This document shows, one piece after another, positions 1 through 9,085 of a stretch of 64,000 nt of DNA. Source of the stretch: Pelagibacterium flavum. GTDB taxonomy: Bacteria > Pseudomonadota > Alphaproteobacteria > Rhizobiales > Devosiaceae. The notes under the pieces were generated by a model. The model was not told where the DNA came from and did not search any database. It was given only the letters and a program-made list of their open reading frames with translations. The DNA is taken from assembly GCF_025854335.1 (NCBI RefSeq), contig NZ_CP107716.1:2721001-2785000 (forward strand), in the 5' to 3' direction. Numbering within the stretch: the first letter of the stretch is position 1; each line of letters starts with the position of its first letter. The translations under genes and the position numbers were made by a program.

Positions 1-808
1 CACGTGTTGTCCAGCCTTCGCCCAGCCATTCGCGGACGTTGATGGTGATCTCGTGTCCCTCGATATCGATGAGATTATAGGCATTGGGTTCGCCCCGCAG
101 CCGGGTCGAGGTGGTGGACGCCGCCTGTGCAACAAGGATATGGCCCTCGCTGCTCTCGCGCGGCCCTGTGGGCACTGCCTTGCGCACCTCTCCCGCATGG
201 GCGTGGCGGCGGACATAGGACATGTGGAAATGCCCCGAGAGCACCAGCCGCACCCCTATCCGCGAGAAAACCTTGAGCGCCTTGTCGGCGCGGCGCACGC
301 GGTTCTGGTGCCGGGCCATGGGCTGTTCGGGATGAAGCAGCGGGTGGTGGGCGATCACGACCTTGACCGTGTCGGACGGCACTTGCGCAAACCGGCTCTC
401 CAGTCGCTCGAGCTGATCCTTGCTGATCGCGCCGTCAGACCAGTTGAGAGAATGCAGATTGGCGCGCCGGGACGTCTTCAGCCCAGCCAGCGCAACCCCG
501 TCATCATGCAGAAACGGTTCAAGCTCGGCGCTGATGTGCCTGCGATAGTGCCCGTAGGGATTGATGAAGCGCTTGATGAGATTGCGTTCGGGCACGTCAT
601 GATTGCCGGGGACGGCTATGAATGGCGCCGGCAATTTATCGAGAAAGTCGCGCGCCCGGACAAACTCGCTGGCGCTGCCGATCTGGGTGAAATCACCGGA
701 AACTACGATCAGATCGGGGTTCTGAAACGCGATTTCGGCAGCGAGCGAGGCCACGACGTTATCGTCGTGACGGCCGAAATGAAGGTCGGAGAGGTGGACA
801 AGTCGCAT
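1..808 (-). CDS. Calcineurin-like metallophosphoesterase, 3' end cut by window edge
   Basis: The reverse strand reads as one open frame from an ATG at 808 to the window edge. It starts MRLVHLSDLHFG and continues with VSGDFT, PGNHD and LSGHFH, the ordered metal-binding motifs of calcineurin-like phosphoesterases (DLH, GD, GNHD, GHxH). The C-terminus lies outside the window. The start codon overlaps the stop of the lipid kinase gene (TGATG), so the two are probably translationally coupled. The substrate cannot be told from the sequence; the family includes phosphodiesterases and phospholipid-associated phosphatases. Confidence 0.85.
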   Translation of the reverse strand, partial: MRLVHLSDLHFGRHDDNVVASLAAEIAFQNPDLIVVSGDFTQIGSASEFVRARDFLDKLPAPFIAVPGNHDVPERNLIKRFINPYGHYRRHISAELEPFLHDDGVALAGLKTSRRANLHSLNWSDGAISKDQLERLESRFAQVPSDTVKVVIAHHPLLHPEQPMARHQNRVRRADKALKVFSRIGVRLVLSGHFHMSYVRRHAHAGEVRKAVPTGPRESSEGHILVAQAASTTSTRLRGEPNAYNLIDIEGHEITINVREWLGEGWTTR

Positions 809-1773
809 CAGGCCGGCTGCCCCTGTGCTCCTGTTGTTTCCGACTGCTCATCGGCGATCTCTTTCTTGACCGCCTGGAGCGGGGCCAGAACCGAGAGGGC
901 GCGGGGATAGATCTTGAACCGCAAGGGCGCCTCCATGGATTGGACTTCACCATCTATCATAAGCTGAAGCCTGGGTTTCTTGGATCGAATTGTAACAGAA
1001 CGCGCCGTCGATATATCGAGCGCGTCATAATCGCGCCAATGACCGGCCAGCATGCCGGTCGCGAGCCTGAACACGTCTCCGGCCCGCAGATGACGCAGCA
1101 CGTATATGGTCAAAAGCCCAGTATCGAGCTTGTCGCGATGGAAAAATCGGCCCAACCCTTCATCATAGGCATTGGACGCCACTGCGATGGCCTGTACCCG
1201 TTCGATCCGCGACCTGCCCTCGCCCGTCGTGATTTCCAACGCCAAACGGCGGGCACGTGAAATGCGGCGGAAGAAATAACGGATAAAGCCGATCTTGGCG
1301 CTAAAGCCTTGCCCCCGGATATATTCCCGGCCGGCAGCCAGTTCGGGAATTACCCCGATAACCGCCTTGTGCAGAAAGATGGTCCCATTTACCTCGGAGA
1401 CGTCGATGGCGAGCGGTTCCATGTCACGCAGTGCCCCGATGGCTTCATCGAGATCGAGAGGCATGCCCAGGTCGCGCGCCAGCAAATTGGCGGTGCCGAG
1501 CGGCAGGATGGCAAGATTCTTGTCGGAATGGATGATTGCGGTCGCAAGGGCCGTCACCGTGCCATCACCCCCGGCGGCAATGATTGTGTCTGCGTCGCTG
1601 TCGACCGCGTTGCGGATGCGATCGGACAGTGGGGTATGGGGGTCTGCATCAATGGTCACCTCCAGCCCGTGCGCGGCAAACATTGCCTTAAGGGTGTCCG
1701 ACGTCACCCCCAGCGCCTGCACGGTGCCGGAATTGACGTTAAGAACCAGATGGAAGCGGCGTTGAGACATCAT
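808..1773 (-). CDS. Diacylglycerol/lipid kinase family protein
   Basis: A 321-residue protein of the DAGK catalytic family (YegS/BmrU type), predicted to phosphorylate diacylglycerol or a related lipid with ATP at the inner face of the membrane. It has the N-terminal NxxSG nucleotide loop (NVNSG, about residues 12-16), the hallmark GGDGTV at about 68-73, and PLGTANLLARDL just after. Length is normal for the family. Two adjacent Met codons are possible starts; MSQRRF is the better-looking one. It is followed directly by the phosphoesterase gene with a 1-base overlap. The exact lipid substrate is unknown. Confidence 0.85.
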   Translation of the reverse strand: MMSQRRFHLVLNVNSGTVQALGVTSDTLKAMFAAHGLEVTIDADPHTPLSDRIRNAVDSDADTIIAAGGDGTVTALATAIIHSDKNLAILPLGTANLLARDLGMPLDLDEAIGALRDMEPLAIDVSEVNGTIFLHKAVIGVIPELAAGREYIRGQGFSAKIGFIRYFFRRISRARRLALEITTGEGRSRIERVQAIAVASNAYDEGLGRFFHRDKLDTGLLTIYVLRHLRAGDVFRLATGMLAGHWRDYDALDISTARSVTIRSKKPRLQLMIDGEVQSMEAPLRFKIYPRALSVLAPLQAVKKEIADEQSETTGAQGQPA

Positions 1774-1922
1774 GTTGCCCGATCGGTGAAACCCGATGCG
1801 TCAACGCGTTGGGTGGGTGAAAGGTTCGCAGGGTGGAAATTATCCTGTCGGCGCATTGTCAGGCCGCGCCTAAACAGCAATGATACGCCCAACAACAAGA
1901 CTATCCATTCCGGTTCGGTTTA

Positions 1923-3368
1923 TTGTCCCGCCTCATCCCCCTTATTCTGGCGGTCGCCCTGTTCATGGAAAACATGGACGCGACAGTCATTGCCACCTCG
2001 CTGCCGGCGATCGCCGCCGATATCGGTACGACGCCGGTGGCGCTGAAACTGGCGTTCACCGCCTATTTCGTGGCTCTGGCCATCTTCATCCCGATCAGCG
2101 CGTGGCTGGCCGACAAGTTCGGCGCCAAGTCGGTCTTTCGCGCAGCGATTCTTGTGTTCATCCTCGGCTCGATCGCATGCGCCTTCTCGGGCTCGCTGCA
2201 TGAATTTGTCATGGCGCGCTTTCTCAAGGGCATGGGCGGGGCGATGATGAGCCCGCTGGCCCGGCTCATCCTGCTGCGCACCACCGAGCGCAGGGATCTG
2301 GTCAATGCGATGGCGTGGCTGACCATTCCCGCGTTGATCGGCCCGACGCTGGGTCCGCCGATCGGTGGTTTTCTCACCACGTTCCTGTCGTGGCACTGGA
2401 TTTTCATCATCAACGTGCCGATCGGACTGCTCGGCGTCGTTCTGATCACCAAATACCTGCCCGAGGTGGAATCGGCCACGCTACGCCCAATGGATTTTCC
2501 GGGATTCTTCCTCACGGCAATCGCTTTTTCAGGGATCGTATTCGGGCTGTCGCTGCTTTCAATGCCCGTGCTTCCGTTCTGGGTCGCTGTCGTCTCCACG
2601 ACCATCGGCCTTGCCGCGGCCGTCATCTATGTGCCCTACGCATTGCGCATCGAGCACCCTCTTCTCGACCCAAGGCTGTTCCAGCACCCCTCCTACCGCG
2701 CCGTCGTGTTCGGCACGACGCTCTTTCTGATCGGCGCTGGCGCCACGCCGTTTCTCTTGCCGCTCATGCTGCAGGTCGGGTTCGGCTATACCCCGTTCGA
2801 ATCGGGGATGATTACCTTTGTGGGAGCGCTCGGCGCGCTCTGCATGAAGTTTGTTGCCAAACCCATCTACCAGCGCATCGGTTTCCGCACCGCGCTGATG
2901 GCAGCCGGCGTCTTTTCGTCTCTCGGGCTGGCCATTAAGGGCACCTTCGTGCCCCAGACCCCGATCGTCGTCATGATGGTGGTGATCTTTCTCGTCGGCC
3001 TCATCCGCTCACTGTATTTTACCGGCCAGAATGCCTTGGCATTTGCCGATATCGACGAAGAAGAGGCAGGCCCCGCCACGGCCATTCACTCCGTCATGCG
3101 CCCCATAGCCACAGCGCTCGCCGTCGCCATGGCTGGCGGCGTTCTGGAGTTTTCCAGCCAGATGCGTGGCCAGCCGCTGGGGGTTGATGACTTTCACACG
3201 GCCTTCTTTGTGATTGCCGCCGTGTCGTTTCTCGCCGTCATTCCCTTCCTGCGATTGGAAAAAGAGGCGGGCAGCGACATATCCGGCCAACGCACCGCGG
3301 CCCAACGCCAGGCGGCGCTCGAAAAGACCGAACAGCACGGATATCAGGGCCGCTCGCCGCGCTTTTAG
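1923..3368 (+). CDS. MFS drug-efflux type transporter (DHA2-like)
   Basis: A 481-residue, strongly hydrophobic protein. The first helix carries MDATVIATSLPAIA, typical of EmrB/QacA-type proton antiporters, and loop 2-3 carries the MFS motif LADKFGAKSVF. A second half follows after about residue 200, consistent with 12-14 helices. The likely substrates are drugs or organic ions, but this cannot be deduced. The frame is open from 1884 and has no upstream ATG; the TTG at 1923 is the first plausible start, so the N-terminus is uncertain. Confidence 0.8.
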   Translation: MSRLIPLILAVALFMENMDATVIATSLPAIAADIGTTPVALKLAFTAYFVALAIFIPISAWLADKFGAKSVFRAAILVFILGSIACAFSGSLHEFVMARFLKGMGGAMMSPLARLILLRTTERRDLVNAMAWLTIPALIGPTLGPPIGGFLTTFLSWHWIFIINVPIGLLGVVLITKYLPEVESATLRPMDFPGFFLTAIAFSGIVFGLSLLSMPVLPFWVAVVSTTIGLAAAVIYVPYALRIEHPLLDPRLFQHPSYRAVVFGTTLFLIGAGATPFLLPLMLQVGFGYTPFESGMITFVGALGALCMKFVAKPIYQRIGFRTALMAAGVFSSLGLAIKGTFVPQTPIVVMMVVIFLVGLIRSLYFTGQNALAFADIDEEEAGPATAIHSVMRPIATALAVAMAGGVLEFSSQMRGQPLGVDDFHTAFFVIAAVSFLAVIPFLRLEKEAGSDISGQRTAAQRQAALEKTEQHGYQGRSPRF

Positions 3369-3370
3369 AG

Positions 3371-3413
3371 CGTGTCCAGATAAAGTGGATGCCACTTTAT
3401 CGGTTCGGACACG
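3371..3413. repeat. Long nested palindrome after the MFS gene
   Basis: Outer arms CGTGTCC (3371-3377) and GGACACG (3407-3413) enclose a perfect inner hairpin, ATAAAGTGG (3380-3388), loop ATG, CCACTTTAT (3392-3400). It lies between the convergent MFS and rlmE genes and lacks a T-run, so it looks more like a dispersed intergenic palindrome of Hyphomicrobiales genomes than a classical terminator. It may still end transcription from either side. Confidence 0.6.
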
Positions 3414-3481
3414 CGACAAAACAAAGACCTAGAGCAATTGAAGCGATTCAAAGAAGCGCTGAAATGTACTAGAGCGCCCTT

Positions 3482-4198
3482 TCAATCCTGCCGGCTGCCC
3501 TTGAACCCCCGCGCCACGAGATAGGTTTCCGCCGATTCCGAACGGCTCGATGGCGGTTTGGCGTGGAAGGTGGTCGCAAAATTGCGCTTGAGCATGGCCA
3601 GAAGCTCATGCTCGGTGCCGCCCTGAAACACCTTTGCCACGAACGTGCCGCCGGGCGCGAGCACGTCGAGCGCGTAGTCGGCGGCGATTTCGACCAGCGC
3701 GATGATCCGCAGATGGTCGGTCGGCTTATGGCCCGTTGTCGGGGCAGCCATGTCCGAGAGGACGATATCGGCCTTGTGTCCGCCCAGAAGATCGAACAGC
3801 GCCTGGGGCGCGTCTTCGTCGGTGAAATCCTTTTGCAGCAGCGCTGCCCCGGGCACCGGATCCATTTCGAGATAGTCGATGCCGACAACCGTGGGGTTTT
3901 CAGGATCGGATTTGACCGCCTTGACCGCGACCTGGCACCAGCCTCCGGGCGCCGCGCCCAGATCGACCACTCGCATGCCGGGCCTTAACAGCCCGTATTT
4001 CTCGTCGAGTTCGAGCAGTTTGTACGCCGAGCGCGCCCGCCAGCCCTCGGCCCGGGCTCGCGCCACGTAGGGGTCGTTGAGTTGGCGTTGCAGCCAGAGC
4101 GTGGACGATGTCGTGCGCTTGCGCGCCGTCTTGACGCGGGTCTTGAGGTCGCGATCGCCGCGGCGCCCCGCGCCCTTGCCGGTCGGCTTATTTGGCAT
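3482..4198 (-). CDS. rlmE: 23S rRNA (uridine-2'-O)-methyltransferase RlmE/FtsJ
   Basis: A 238-residue SAM-dependent methyltransferase that 2'-O-methylates U2552 of 23S rRNA late in 50S assembly. The SAM-binding motif [11 protein letters not shown] is at about 78-88. The K-D-K-E catalytic tetrad is visible as K60 (RSAYKL), D149 (VLSDMAAP), K189 (FVAKVFQGG) and E224 (ESAETY). A basic N-terminal extension is usual in alphaproteobacterial homologues. The gene overlaps the end of ppx by 11 bases and is read in the same direction, so they form one unit. Confidence 0.95.
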   Translation of the reverse strand: MPNKPTGKGAGRRGDRDLKTRVKTARKRTTSSTLWLQRQLNDPYVARARAEGWRARSAYKLLELDEKYGLLRPGMRVVDLGAAPGGWCQVAVKAVKSDPENPTVVGIDYLEMDPVPGAALLQKDFTDEDAPQALFDLLGGHKADIVLSDMAAPTTGHKPTDHLRIIALVEIAADYALDVLAPGGTFVAKVFQGGTEHELLAMLKRNFATTFHAKPPSSRSESAETYLVARGFKGSRQD

Positions 4199-5435
4199 TG
4201 CTGCCTCCCCTGCGCCTGCGTCCGGGACGGCCGCGCATCCACACGCGGTCCTCAGACATCATCGAAATCAAAATACCCTCGCGTAGTCCACGATCGGCCA
4301 CCCTTATGCGCTTGCATGGCCATTCGCGCCGAATGGCCTCGAAAATCGCGCAGCCGGGGATCACCAGGTCGGCGCGCTCCTTGCCGATGCACGGATTGCT
4401 GGTCCGCTTGTCATAGCTCATGGCCAGAAGAACACGCATCGTGGCGTCAACATCATCGGCATGCATCCAGAGGCCATCGACCTTGGAGCGCTCGTAGCGT
4501 TCGAGCCCGAGATAGAGCCCGGCCAGCGTGGTGACGGTGCCCGAGGTTCCCAGAAAATGCACCGGATGGCTGGCCAGCATGCCGCGCAGCTTGTCCCGGC
4601 CACGGAAATGGCGGAGCTGGTCGGTCACGTGGCCCACCATGGCCTCGAAAATCTCCGGCGTCACATCGACGCCGCCGAATTTTTCGGCAATCGAGACAAC
4701 ACCGACCGGCAGGGATTGCCAGGAGCGAATGGAGGCTGACGTCTTGCCCTGATTGCGCGGGCGCCCGCCGCGGAAATCGAGCCAGGCCAACTCGGACGAT
4801 CCGCCGCCGATATCGAACAGGATGGCGCCCGGCGCATCTGTTTCGATCAGATCGGCGCAGCCGGTCACGGCCAGTTCGGCCTCGGTCTTGCGGTCCACCA
4901 CTTCAAATGTCAGCCCGACCTCGCGTTTGACGCGGGCGAGAAAGGCCGCCGAATTGGTGGCCGAGCGGCAGGCCTCGGTGGCGATGATGCGCGCCCTTAC
5001 GCCCTCGTGCTGGGCCAGTTTGTTCCTGCAGATCTTGAGCGCCTCGATCGTGCGGTCCATGGCGGCTTCCGAAAGCCGCCCGGTCTGGCTCAGCCCCTCG
5101 CCCAGCCGAACGATGCGCGAAAAACCATCGAGCACACGAAACCCGTTTTCCGTCGGGCGGGCGATCAGAAGGCGGCAATTGTTGGTTCCCAGATCCAGCG
5201 CCGCATAGGCGGGCGCGCGCTTTTTGCGCTGCCCTGCGGATTTGGGTTGGGACGTCCACCGCGCTGCACGTTTGGCGCTCGGTTGCGCCTTGGCGTCTTC
5301 GCGTTCATGCCGGACAGGCTCGTTTGCGCGCTCGCGCAGAGACGCAGGAGCCGCCGACAGGGCGGTGGACCGACTTGAATCGGTCAACTCGGTTACTCCG
5401 TACTGCCCGGTCGCCGATGAGAGCAAGGCAGGCAA
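4188..5435 (-). CDS. ppx: Exopolyphosphatase / pppGpp phosphatase family (Ppx/GppA)
   Basis: A 415-residue ASKHA-fold phosphatase. [12 protein letters not shown] (about residue 77 onward) is the phosphate-1 loop and [13 protein letters not shown] is the phosphate-2 loop with the catalytic-site glycines. The family removes terminal phosphate from polyphosphate or pppGpp. About 75 low-complexity, basic residues precede the domain, so the true start could be downstream of 5435. It sits directly upstream of rlmE, overlapping it, an arrangement common in Hyphomicrobiales. Whether it acts as Ppx or GppA is not decided by sequence. Confidence 0.88.
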   Translation of the reverse strand: MPALLSSATGQYGVTELTDSSRSTALSAAPASLRERANEPVRHEREDAKAQPSAKRAARWTSQPKSAGQRKKRAPAYAALDLGTNNCRLLIARPTENGFRVLDGFSRIVRLGEGLSQTGRLSEAAMDRTIEALKICRNKLAQHEGVRARIIATEACRSATNSAAFLARVKREVGLTFEVVDRKTEAELAVTGCADLIETDAPGAILFDIGGGSSELAWLDFRGGRPRNQGKTSASIRSWQSLPVGVVSIAEKFGGVDVTPEIFEAMVGHVTDQLRHFRGRDKLRGMLASHPVHFLGTSGTVTTLAGLYLGLERYERSKVDGLWMHADDVDATMRVLLAMSYDKRTSNPCIGKERADLVIPGCAIFEAIRREWPCKRIRVADRGLREGILISMMSEDRVWMRGRPGRRRRGGSNAK

Positions 5436-5791
5436 CAGGCCCGCAATGGCTCGAATGGAAGGCGCCCGAGGCAGATCATTTCAGTTTCGGATCAACGGTA
5501 GTCCATCATGGCCCGCAACGCAACGATTGCCACATCGGCCGCCGCACCCGCCGCCTTGCCCAGATATCGCCACAAAACTCCAGTTTATGCCGGCCTTACG
5601 GGAGGGGGCCGCAATTGAGCACGGCCGCGCGCATCGCATCTGCGCAATGTCCCTGCCCTTTGCGGCAATAATCCCGCTTCGGCCAATCCGTTTGCCAACG
5701 GATAGTCTGCCGACCACTGGACAACAACACAGACCGACCCTGCCAATACGCTGGCTATAGCTGGCCGGGTCCAGCCAAGGACAAATCTAAA
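5436..5791. other. Intergenic region without a recognisable gene
   Basis: About 356 bases between the divergent ppx and secreted-protein genes. Short open frames exist on both strands but resemble no family and have no convincing ribosome binding site. It presumably holds the two divergent promoters; no operator-like repeat was seen. Confidence 0.5.
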
Positions 5792-6211
5792 GTGACGCGT
5801 ATTGTCTTATCGCTCCTGCTTGCCCTGTGCGCCGCTTCGGCCATCGCCACCCCATCCAATGCCCGTGATCCCCAGACCGTCATCAACGTCATGCTCAGCG
5901 AGCTGGGCAGCGTGCGGCCCTCGGGGTGTCCCGGACGCTGGTGCGCCTGCTATCTCGATACGGTTCTGGCCCGGGCCGGCCTTTTGCCAACGGGTTCGAA
6001 CAAGGCGCGCGATTTCGCCAATTACGGCGAACAGGCCGATCCGGGCGCTGTCGGATCGATCATGGTCATGGCCAATCACGTCGGCGTGGTCGTGGGCGAT
6101 TGCGGCAACGGCCAGGTGCAGATCGTCTCGGGCAATTACTCCAACACGGTCGCGCTGGGCTGCTACAGCCCCAGCCGCGCCATCGCCTGGCGCGCTCCGG
6201 TCACCCACTAG
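5792..6211 (+). CDS. Small secreted CHAP-like (TIGR02594-type) protein
   Basis: A 139-residue protein with a GTG start, a signal peptide of about 24 residues (hydrophobic core then SNARD) and a compact cysteine-rich domain. GRWCAC at about residue 50 and NHVGVVVG at about 92 match the Cys/His arrangement of NlpC/P60-CHAP type peptidases, in which WC supplies the nucleophile and HVG the histidine. It could be a peptidoglycan amidase or an inactive relative. It is a single gene between ppx and tRNA-Gln. Family assignment is by motif recognition only. Confidence 0.55.
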   Translation: MTRIVLSLLLALCAASAIATPSNARDPQTVINVMLSELGSVRPSGCPGRWCACYLDTVLARAGLLPTGSNKARDFANYGEQADPGAVGSIMVMANHVGVVVGDCGNGQVQIVSGNYSNTVALGCYSPSRAIAWRAPVTH

Positions 6212-6359
6212 AGGCCTCAAACCGCGCCGGCGCCTTGTGCGGACGCTTGTGACAAAGAAGTGAAATTGCGGGCTTGAAATCGCCATCGTGTGCCGCTAAA
6301 CAAGCGCCACTTCCTTCGGCCCCGCGCCGAAGCGAAACGCGCGGCACGCCCGCCTCTGC

Positions 6360-6433
6360 TGGGGAATAGGTTAACGGTAGACCCACGGACTCTGACTCCG
6401 TTAGTCCTGGTTCGAATCCAGGTTCCCCAGCCA
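6360..6433 (+). tRNA. tRNA-Gln (anticodon CUG)
   Basis: A complete cloverleaf can be folded. The acceptor stem pairs TGGGGAA (6360-6366) with TTCCCCA (6423-6429). The anticodon stem ACGGA/TCCGT carries the loop CTCTGAC with anticodon CTG. The T arm is CCTGG TTCGAAT CCAGG. Discriminator G6430 is followed by an encoded CCA (6431-6433). It borders the accessory region downstream, but I found no second copy of its 3' end in the window and no integrase beside it. Confidence 0.95.
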
Positions 6434-6580
6434 ATTCTTTTTTGTAAACAGAAACAATGACTTAGCAGGACCTCGTAGCAGGCGATCGTAGCACTTGTTC
6501 GATGCACTGAGCTGTGGATATCTTGGAAGCCCGGTCTCTTCTCTTCACCTATGCCCATGTCCAGGCCACGCTCCCGGCGA

Positions 6581-6814
6581 TTACTCCTTCACAAACATCA
6601 GCGTGCCGCGGTCGATGTTCTCGATCGTCGTGTAAGGTCGTGACACGTTGAACTCGCCATTGACTGGATCGAAGATCGAGAAGCAAAAACCCACCATATA
6701 CATGGCGATGGCCTCCTCGTATGTGAGCTTTGGATTTCGCCCGTCCCGACCATTGAGATGGATCGTATAGCGGCCCGGAATTTGCTCGTCGATTGGCGCA
6801 GGGTTGGACCTCAT
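6581..6814 (-). CDS. Small protein of unknown function
   Basis: A 77-residue protein starting MRSNPAPIDEQIPGRY and ending TLMFVKE. Its ATG overlaps the stop of the zinc-finger-like gene upstream (ATGA), which supports real, coupled translation. It contains a mid-protein segment YEEAIAMYMVGFCFSIFDP and no signal peptide. I do not recognise a family. It lies just beyond tRNA-Gln in the accessory region. Confidence 0.6.
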   Translation of the reverse strand: MRSNPAPIDEQIPGRYTIHLNGRDGRNPKLTYEEAIAMYMVGFCFSIFDPVNGEFNVSRPYTTIENIDRGTLMFVKE

Positions 6815-7311
6815 CGCGCTACTCTTTGCCGAACCGGCATGTCCGGCGCGTCCTCGTCGGTCAGGGCCCATTGGATGGTGGCGCCACTGGAGCCGCATTG
6901 CGGGCAGCGGGCCCAGCGCTCCAGCTTGGACAGACGACACTCGCTCCCATGGGTTGCCACAAGACTGCGCAGGTCCAGTTCGATGGGCGGACAGGCATTG
7001 ACGCGCTTGAGGGCGTAGTGGCGCCGCAGACAGCGCAGGATCGGCCGCCATCTGTTGTGCTGGGCATCGGAAAGGCTGGCCCACCATGTCACGGACTCCT
7101 GAAACACAAAGGCCCGGCAATACCCTTCGGCCACGCGCTTGCATCCGCCGTCCTCGGCGACCTTTTTCTTCCACTCCGCCACCGTGATATCGGACCCATA
7201 GCGGCGGACGGCAGTGTGAATTTTCATCTCCCCGTGCCGCTTGCAGTCCTCGCATTTGATGACCAGGACCGGCGGCCCGAATTGTGTGATCTTGTCGGTT
7301 TCCTTGAACAT
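6811..7311 (-). CDS. Uncharacterised protein with two Cys pairs
   Basis: A 166-residue basic protein with an N-terminal KCEDCKRHGE and a C-terminal RCPQCGSSG, so two CxxC pairs that could bind zinc at opposite ends of the chain. The middle is Trp- and Arg-rich (SVTWWASLSDAQHNRW). It is divergent from the SRAP gene and overlaps the next small gene by 4 bases. Similar zinc-ribbon proteins often contact nucleic acid, but that is only inference. I do not recognise a named family. Confidence 0.6.
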   Translation of the reverse strand: MFKETDKITQFGPPVLVIKCEDCKRHGEMKIHTAVRRYGSDITVAEWKKKVAEDGGCKRVAEGYCRAFVFQESVTWWASLSDAQHNRWRPILRCLRRHYALKRVNACPPIELDLRSLVATHGSECRLSKLERWARCPQCGSSGATIQWALTDEDAPDMPVRQRVAR

Positions 7312-7421
7312 GCCGCACCCGATGGACTCTCAAGGGACCGAGTCATAGAATAAGAACAAAATAAGAACAAGATTGCACGTGTTCACATTTTCGGTTGGTA
7401 TGGGCGAAAGGGAGAAATCCG

Positions 7422-8162
7422 ATGTGCAACCTTTATTCTGTGACCACCAACATCCAGGCCATCCGCGACCTCGTCAAAGGCTTCCGGGTGAACGAGGCGG
7501 CCATCGGCAACTTCCCGCCCCAGACGGCCATCTTCCCCGACTACCTCGCTCCCATCGTGCGCAACTTTGAAGGGGAGCGCGAGTTGACGCGGGTGCGCTG
7601 GGGCATGCCCACCAGTTCGTTCGTTCAATTCAAGGCCGCCAAGGCCCGAGCGGAAAAGCTGCAGAAAAAGGAAGGACGGGTGCTCAGCGAGGAGGAGTTC
7701 AAGACCCTGCTCGAAATGGAGCCAGATCGCGGTGTCACCAACGTGCGCAATGTCGACAGCAAGCATTGGCAACGATGGCTGGCGCCGCAGTTTCGTTGCG
7801 TTGTGCCCTTTACCTCGTTTTCCGAGTTCAACAAGGACGCCGGTGGCGATATCTGGTTCGCTTTCGATGACAGCCGCCCGCTGGCGTTCTTCGCGGGCAT
7901 CTGGGCGCCCCAATGGACAAGCGTGCGCAAGGTCAAGGAAGGCATGGTCACCACCGACCTGTTCGCATTTTTAACGACGGAGCCGAATGCGGAAGTGGGC
8001 GCGATCCATGAAAAGGCCATGCCGGTGATCCTGACCGATCCCGACGACATCGAGACATGGATGACAGCACCCTGGGAGGACGCCAGGCGGCTGCAGCGCC
8101 CGCTCCCCGACGGCGTGCTTCAGATCGTTGCCAAGGGCGTGAAAGAGGATGGGGCGCAATGA
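7422..8162 (+). CDS. SOS response-associated peptidase (SRAP / HMCES-YedK type)
   Basis: The start is set at MCNLYSV (7422) because the catalytic Cys must be residue 2 after Met removal. Family members form a thiazolidine crosslink with abasic sites in single-stranded DNA, shielding them from breakage. The expected residues are present: Cys2, an Asn near NVRNVD (about 107-112), Glu135 in FTSFSEF and His196 before AMPVIL. At 246 residues it is of normal length. Homologues occur often in accessory DNA and phages, which fits this region. Confidence 0.9.
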   Translation: MCNLYSVTTNIQAIRDLVKGFRVNEAAIGNFPPQTAIFPDYLAPIVRNFEGERELTRVRWGMPTSSFVQFKAAKARAEKLQKKEGRVLSEEEFKTLLEMEPDRGVTNVRNVDSKHWQRWLAPQFRCVVPFTSFSEFNKDAGGDIWFAFDDSRPLAFFAGIWAPQWTSVRKVKEGMVTTDLFAFLTTEPNAEVGAIHEKAMPVILTDPDDIETWMTAPWEDARRLQRPLPDGVLQIVAKGVKEDGAQ

Positions 8163-8344
8163 TGCTCGTGTCGGCGGTCGATCCGAAAACAAAAGAGCGC
8201 GCAAGGCTGCTTTCCCAATACCGCCTTCGTCCAACGACAAATGCGCCCATTCCGGACCAAAGGACCGGGAGAAATACTGTTGTCCACGAGCTTCTGAAGC
8301 GACCGAGACGGACGCCAACATGGCTGGCTGATAGTCGGGGCTGA
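8159..8344 (+). CDS. Possible small ORF overlapping the SRAP stop
   Basis: A 61-residue frame whose ATG overlaps the SRAP stop codon by 4 bases (ATGATG context). The product is basic (DPKTKERARLLSQYRLR) with no recognisable domain. The coupled start is the only support; coding potential is unclear, and the convergent gene at 8408 follows closely. Confidence 0.25.
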   Translation: MMLVSAVDPKTKERARLLSQYRLRPTTNAPIPDQRTGRNTVVHELLKRPRRTPTWLADSRG

Positions 8345-8407
8345 AGACGAGGCGCTTGTTGATGGGCGGCCCATAAGGCCACTCTCGTGTCCCCTACTGA
8401 AGGCGAT

Positions 8408-9085
8408 CTAACCCTTCTTTTGACCCACGCCCATCATATTCCAGGGCGGCTGGATCAGTTCTATCAGGCCCGCCTCAAGTCCAGCAGCTGTGGTGACGGG
8501 TAGCCCGTTCCAAGTCGTTGTTGGTGGCATTGCCAGATAAATCTCCACCTCTGTTCCAGCGCCAATATGCTCGAGAATGACAGCGTTGATCCTATGGCTC
8601 GTTCGCTGCCGAACGTGGCCCGCCCGATAGTTTTGCATCCGCTTGGCAAACCCCACGCGCGTGAGCCCGATATAGCGGACGAAGCCCTCGGTCGCGAAGG
8701 CATACACCCCAGGGTCGTGGGGTGCGGGAACACTCAACGCGATCCTACCTTTTTCATCAGAGATCCAGTCGCCCAGCTTGATGAAGCCGGCTTCGACCAG
8801 AACGCCAATCGGCGTCGGCTCTGGCACAATCACTTTTCGTAGTCGTCCAGGCGTTGCTGATGGAGGGGTTCCTCCACGTGACAGCCCGACGAGAATGCCT
8901 GCGTCCAGCATCACCTTGCGCGCGTGCTGATATCGTATGTCGAGGAGCTCGGCGATCTCCGTCCGCAGATACCCCTCTCGCGCCAGTGCCCGTATCTTGT
9001 CGGCTGTTTTCTCCAACCCCTCAACAACAACGGACGCTGGTTTGCGCTCGCTACTCATTCGCGTCGCTCTGTTTATATCGGCCAA
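8408..9085 (-). CDS. GIY-YIG nuclease-domain protein with N-terminal HTH-like segment
   Basis: A 225-residue protein. The C-terminal half has GVYAFATEG (about 126-134) and RYIGLTR (137-143), the two strands of a GIY-YIG fold, then an Arg in the following helix (FAKRMQNYRAGH) as expected for the catalytic arginine. The N-terminal half (about 25-65) looks like a helix-turn-helix (TEIAELLDIRYQHARKVMLDAG). An alternative start is the ATG at 9058. It overlaps or closely follows the Mrr-like gene, suggesting a defence or restriction pair; that role is inferred. Confidence 0.75.
   Translation of the reverse strand: MADINRATRMSSERKPASVVVEGLEKTADKIRALAREGYLRTEIAELLDIRYQHARKVMLDAGILVGLSRGGTPPSATPGRLRKVIVPEPTPIGVLVEAGFIKLGDWISDEKGRIALSVPAPHDPGVYAFATEGFVRYIGLTRVGFAKRMQNYRAGHVRQRTSHRINAVILEHIGAGTEVEIYLAMPPTTTWNGLPVTTAAGLEAGLIELIQPPWNMMGVGQKKG

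Noticed and set aside
6360..6433. tRNA-Gln as attachment site of an integrated phage
   Set aside because: No second copy of the tRNA 3' end and no nearby integrase were found in the window.
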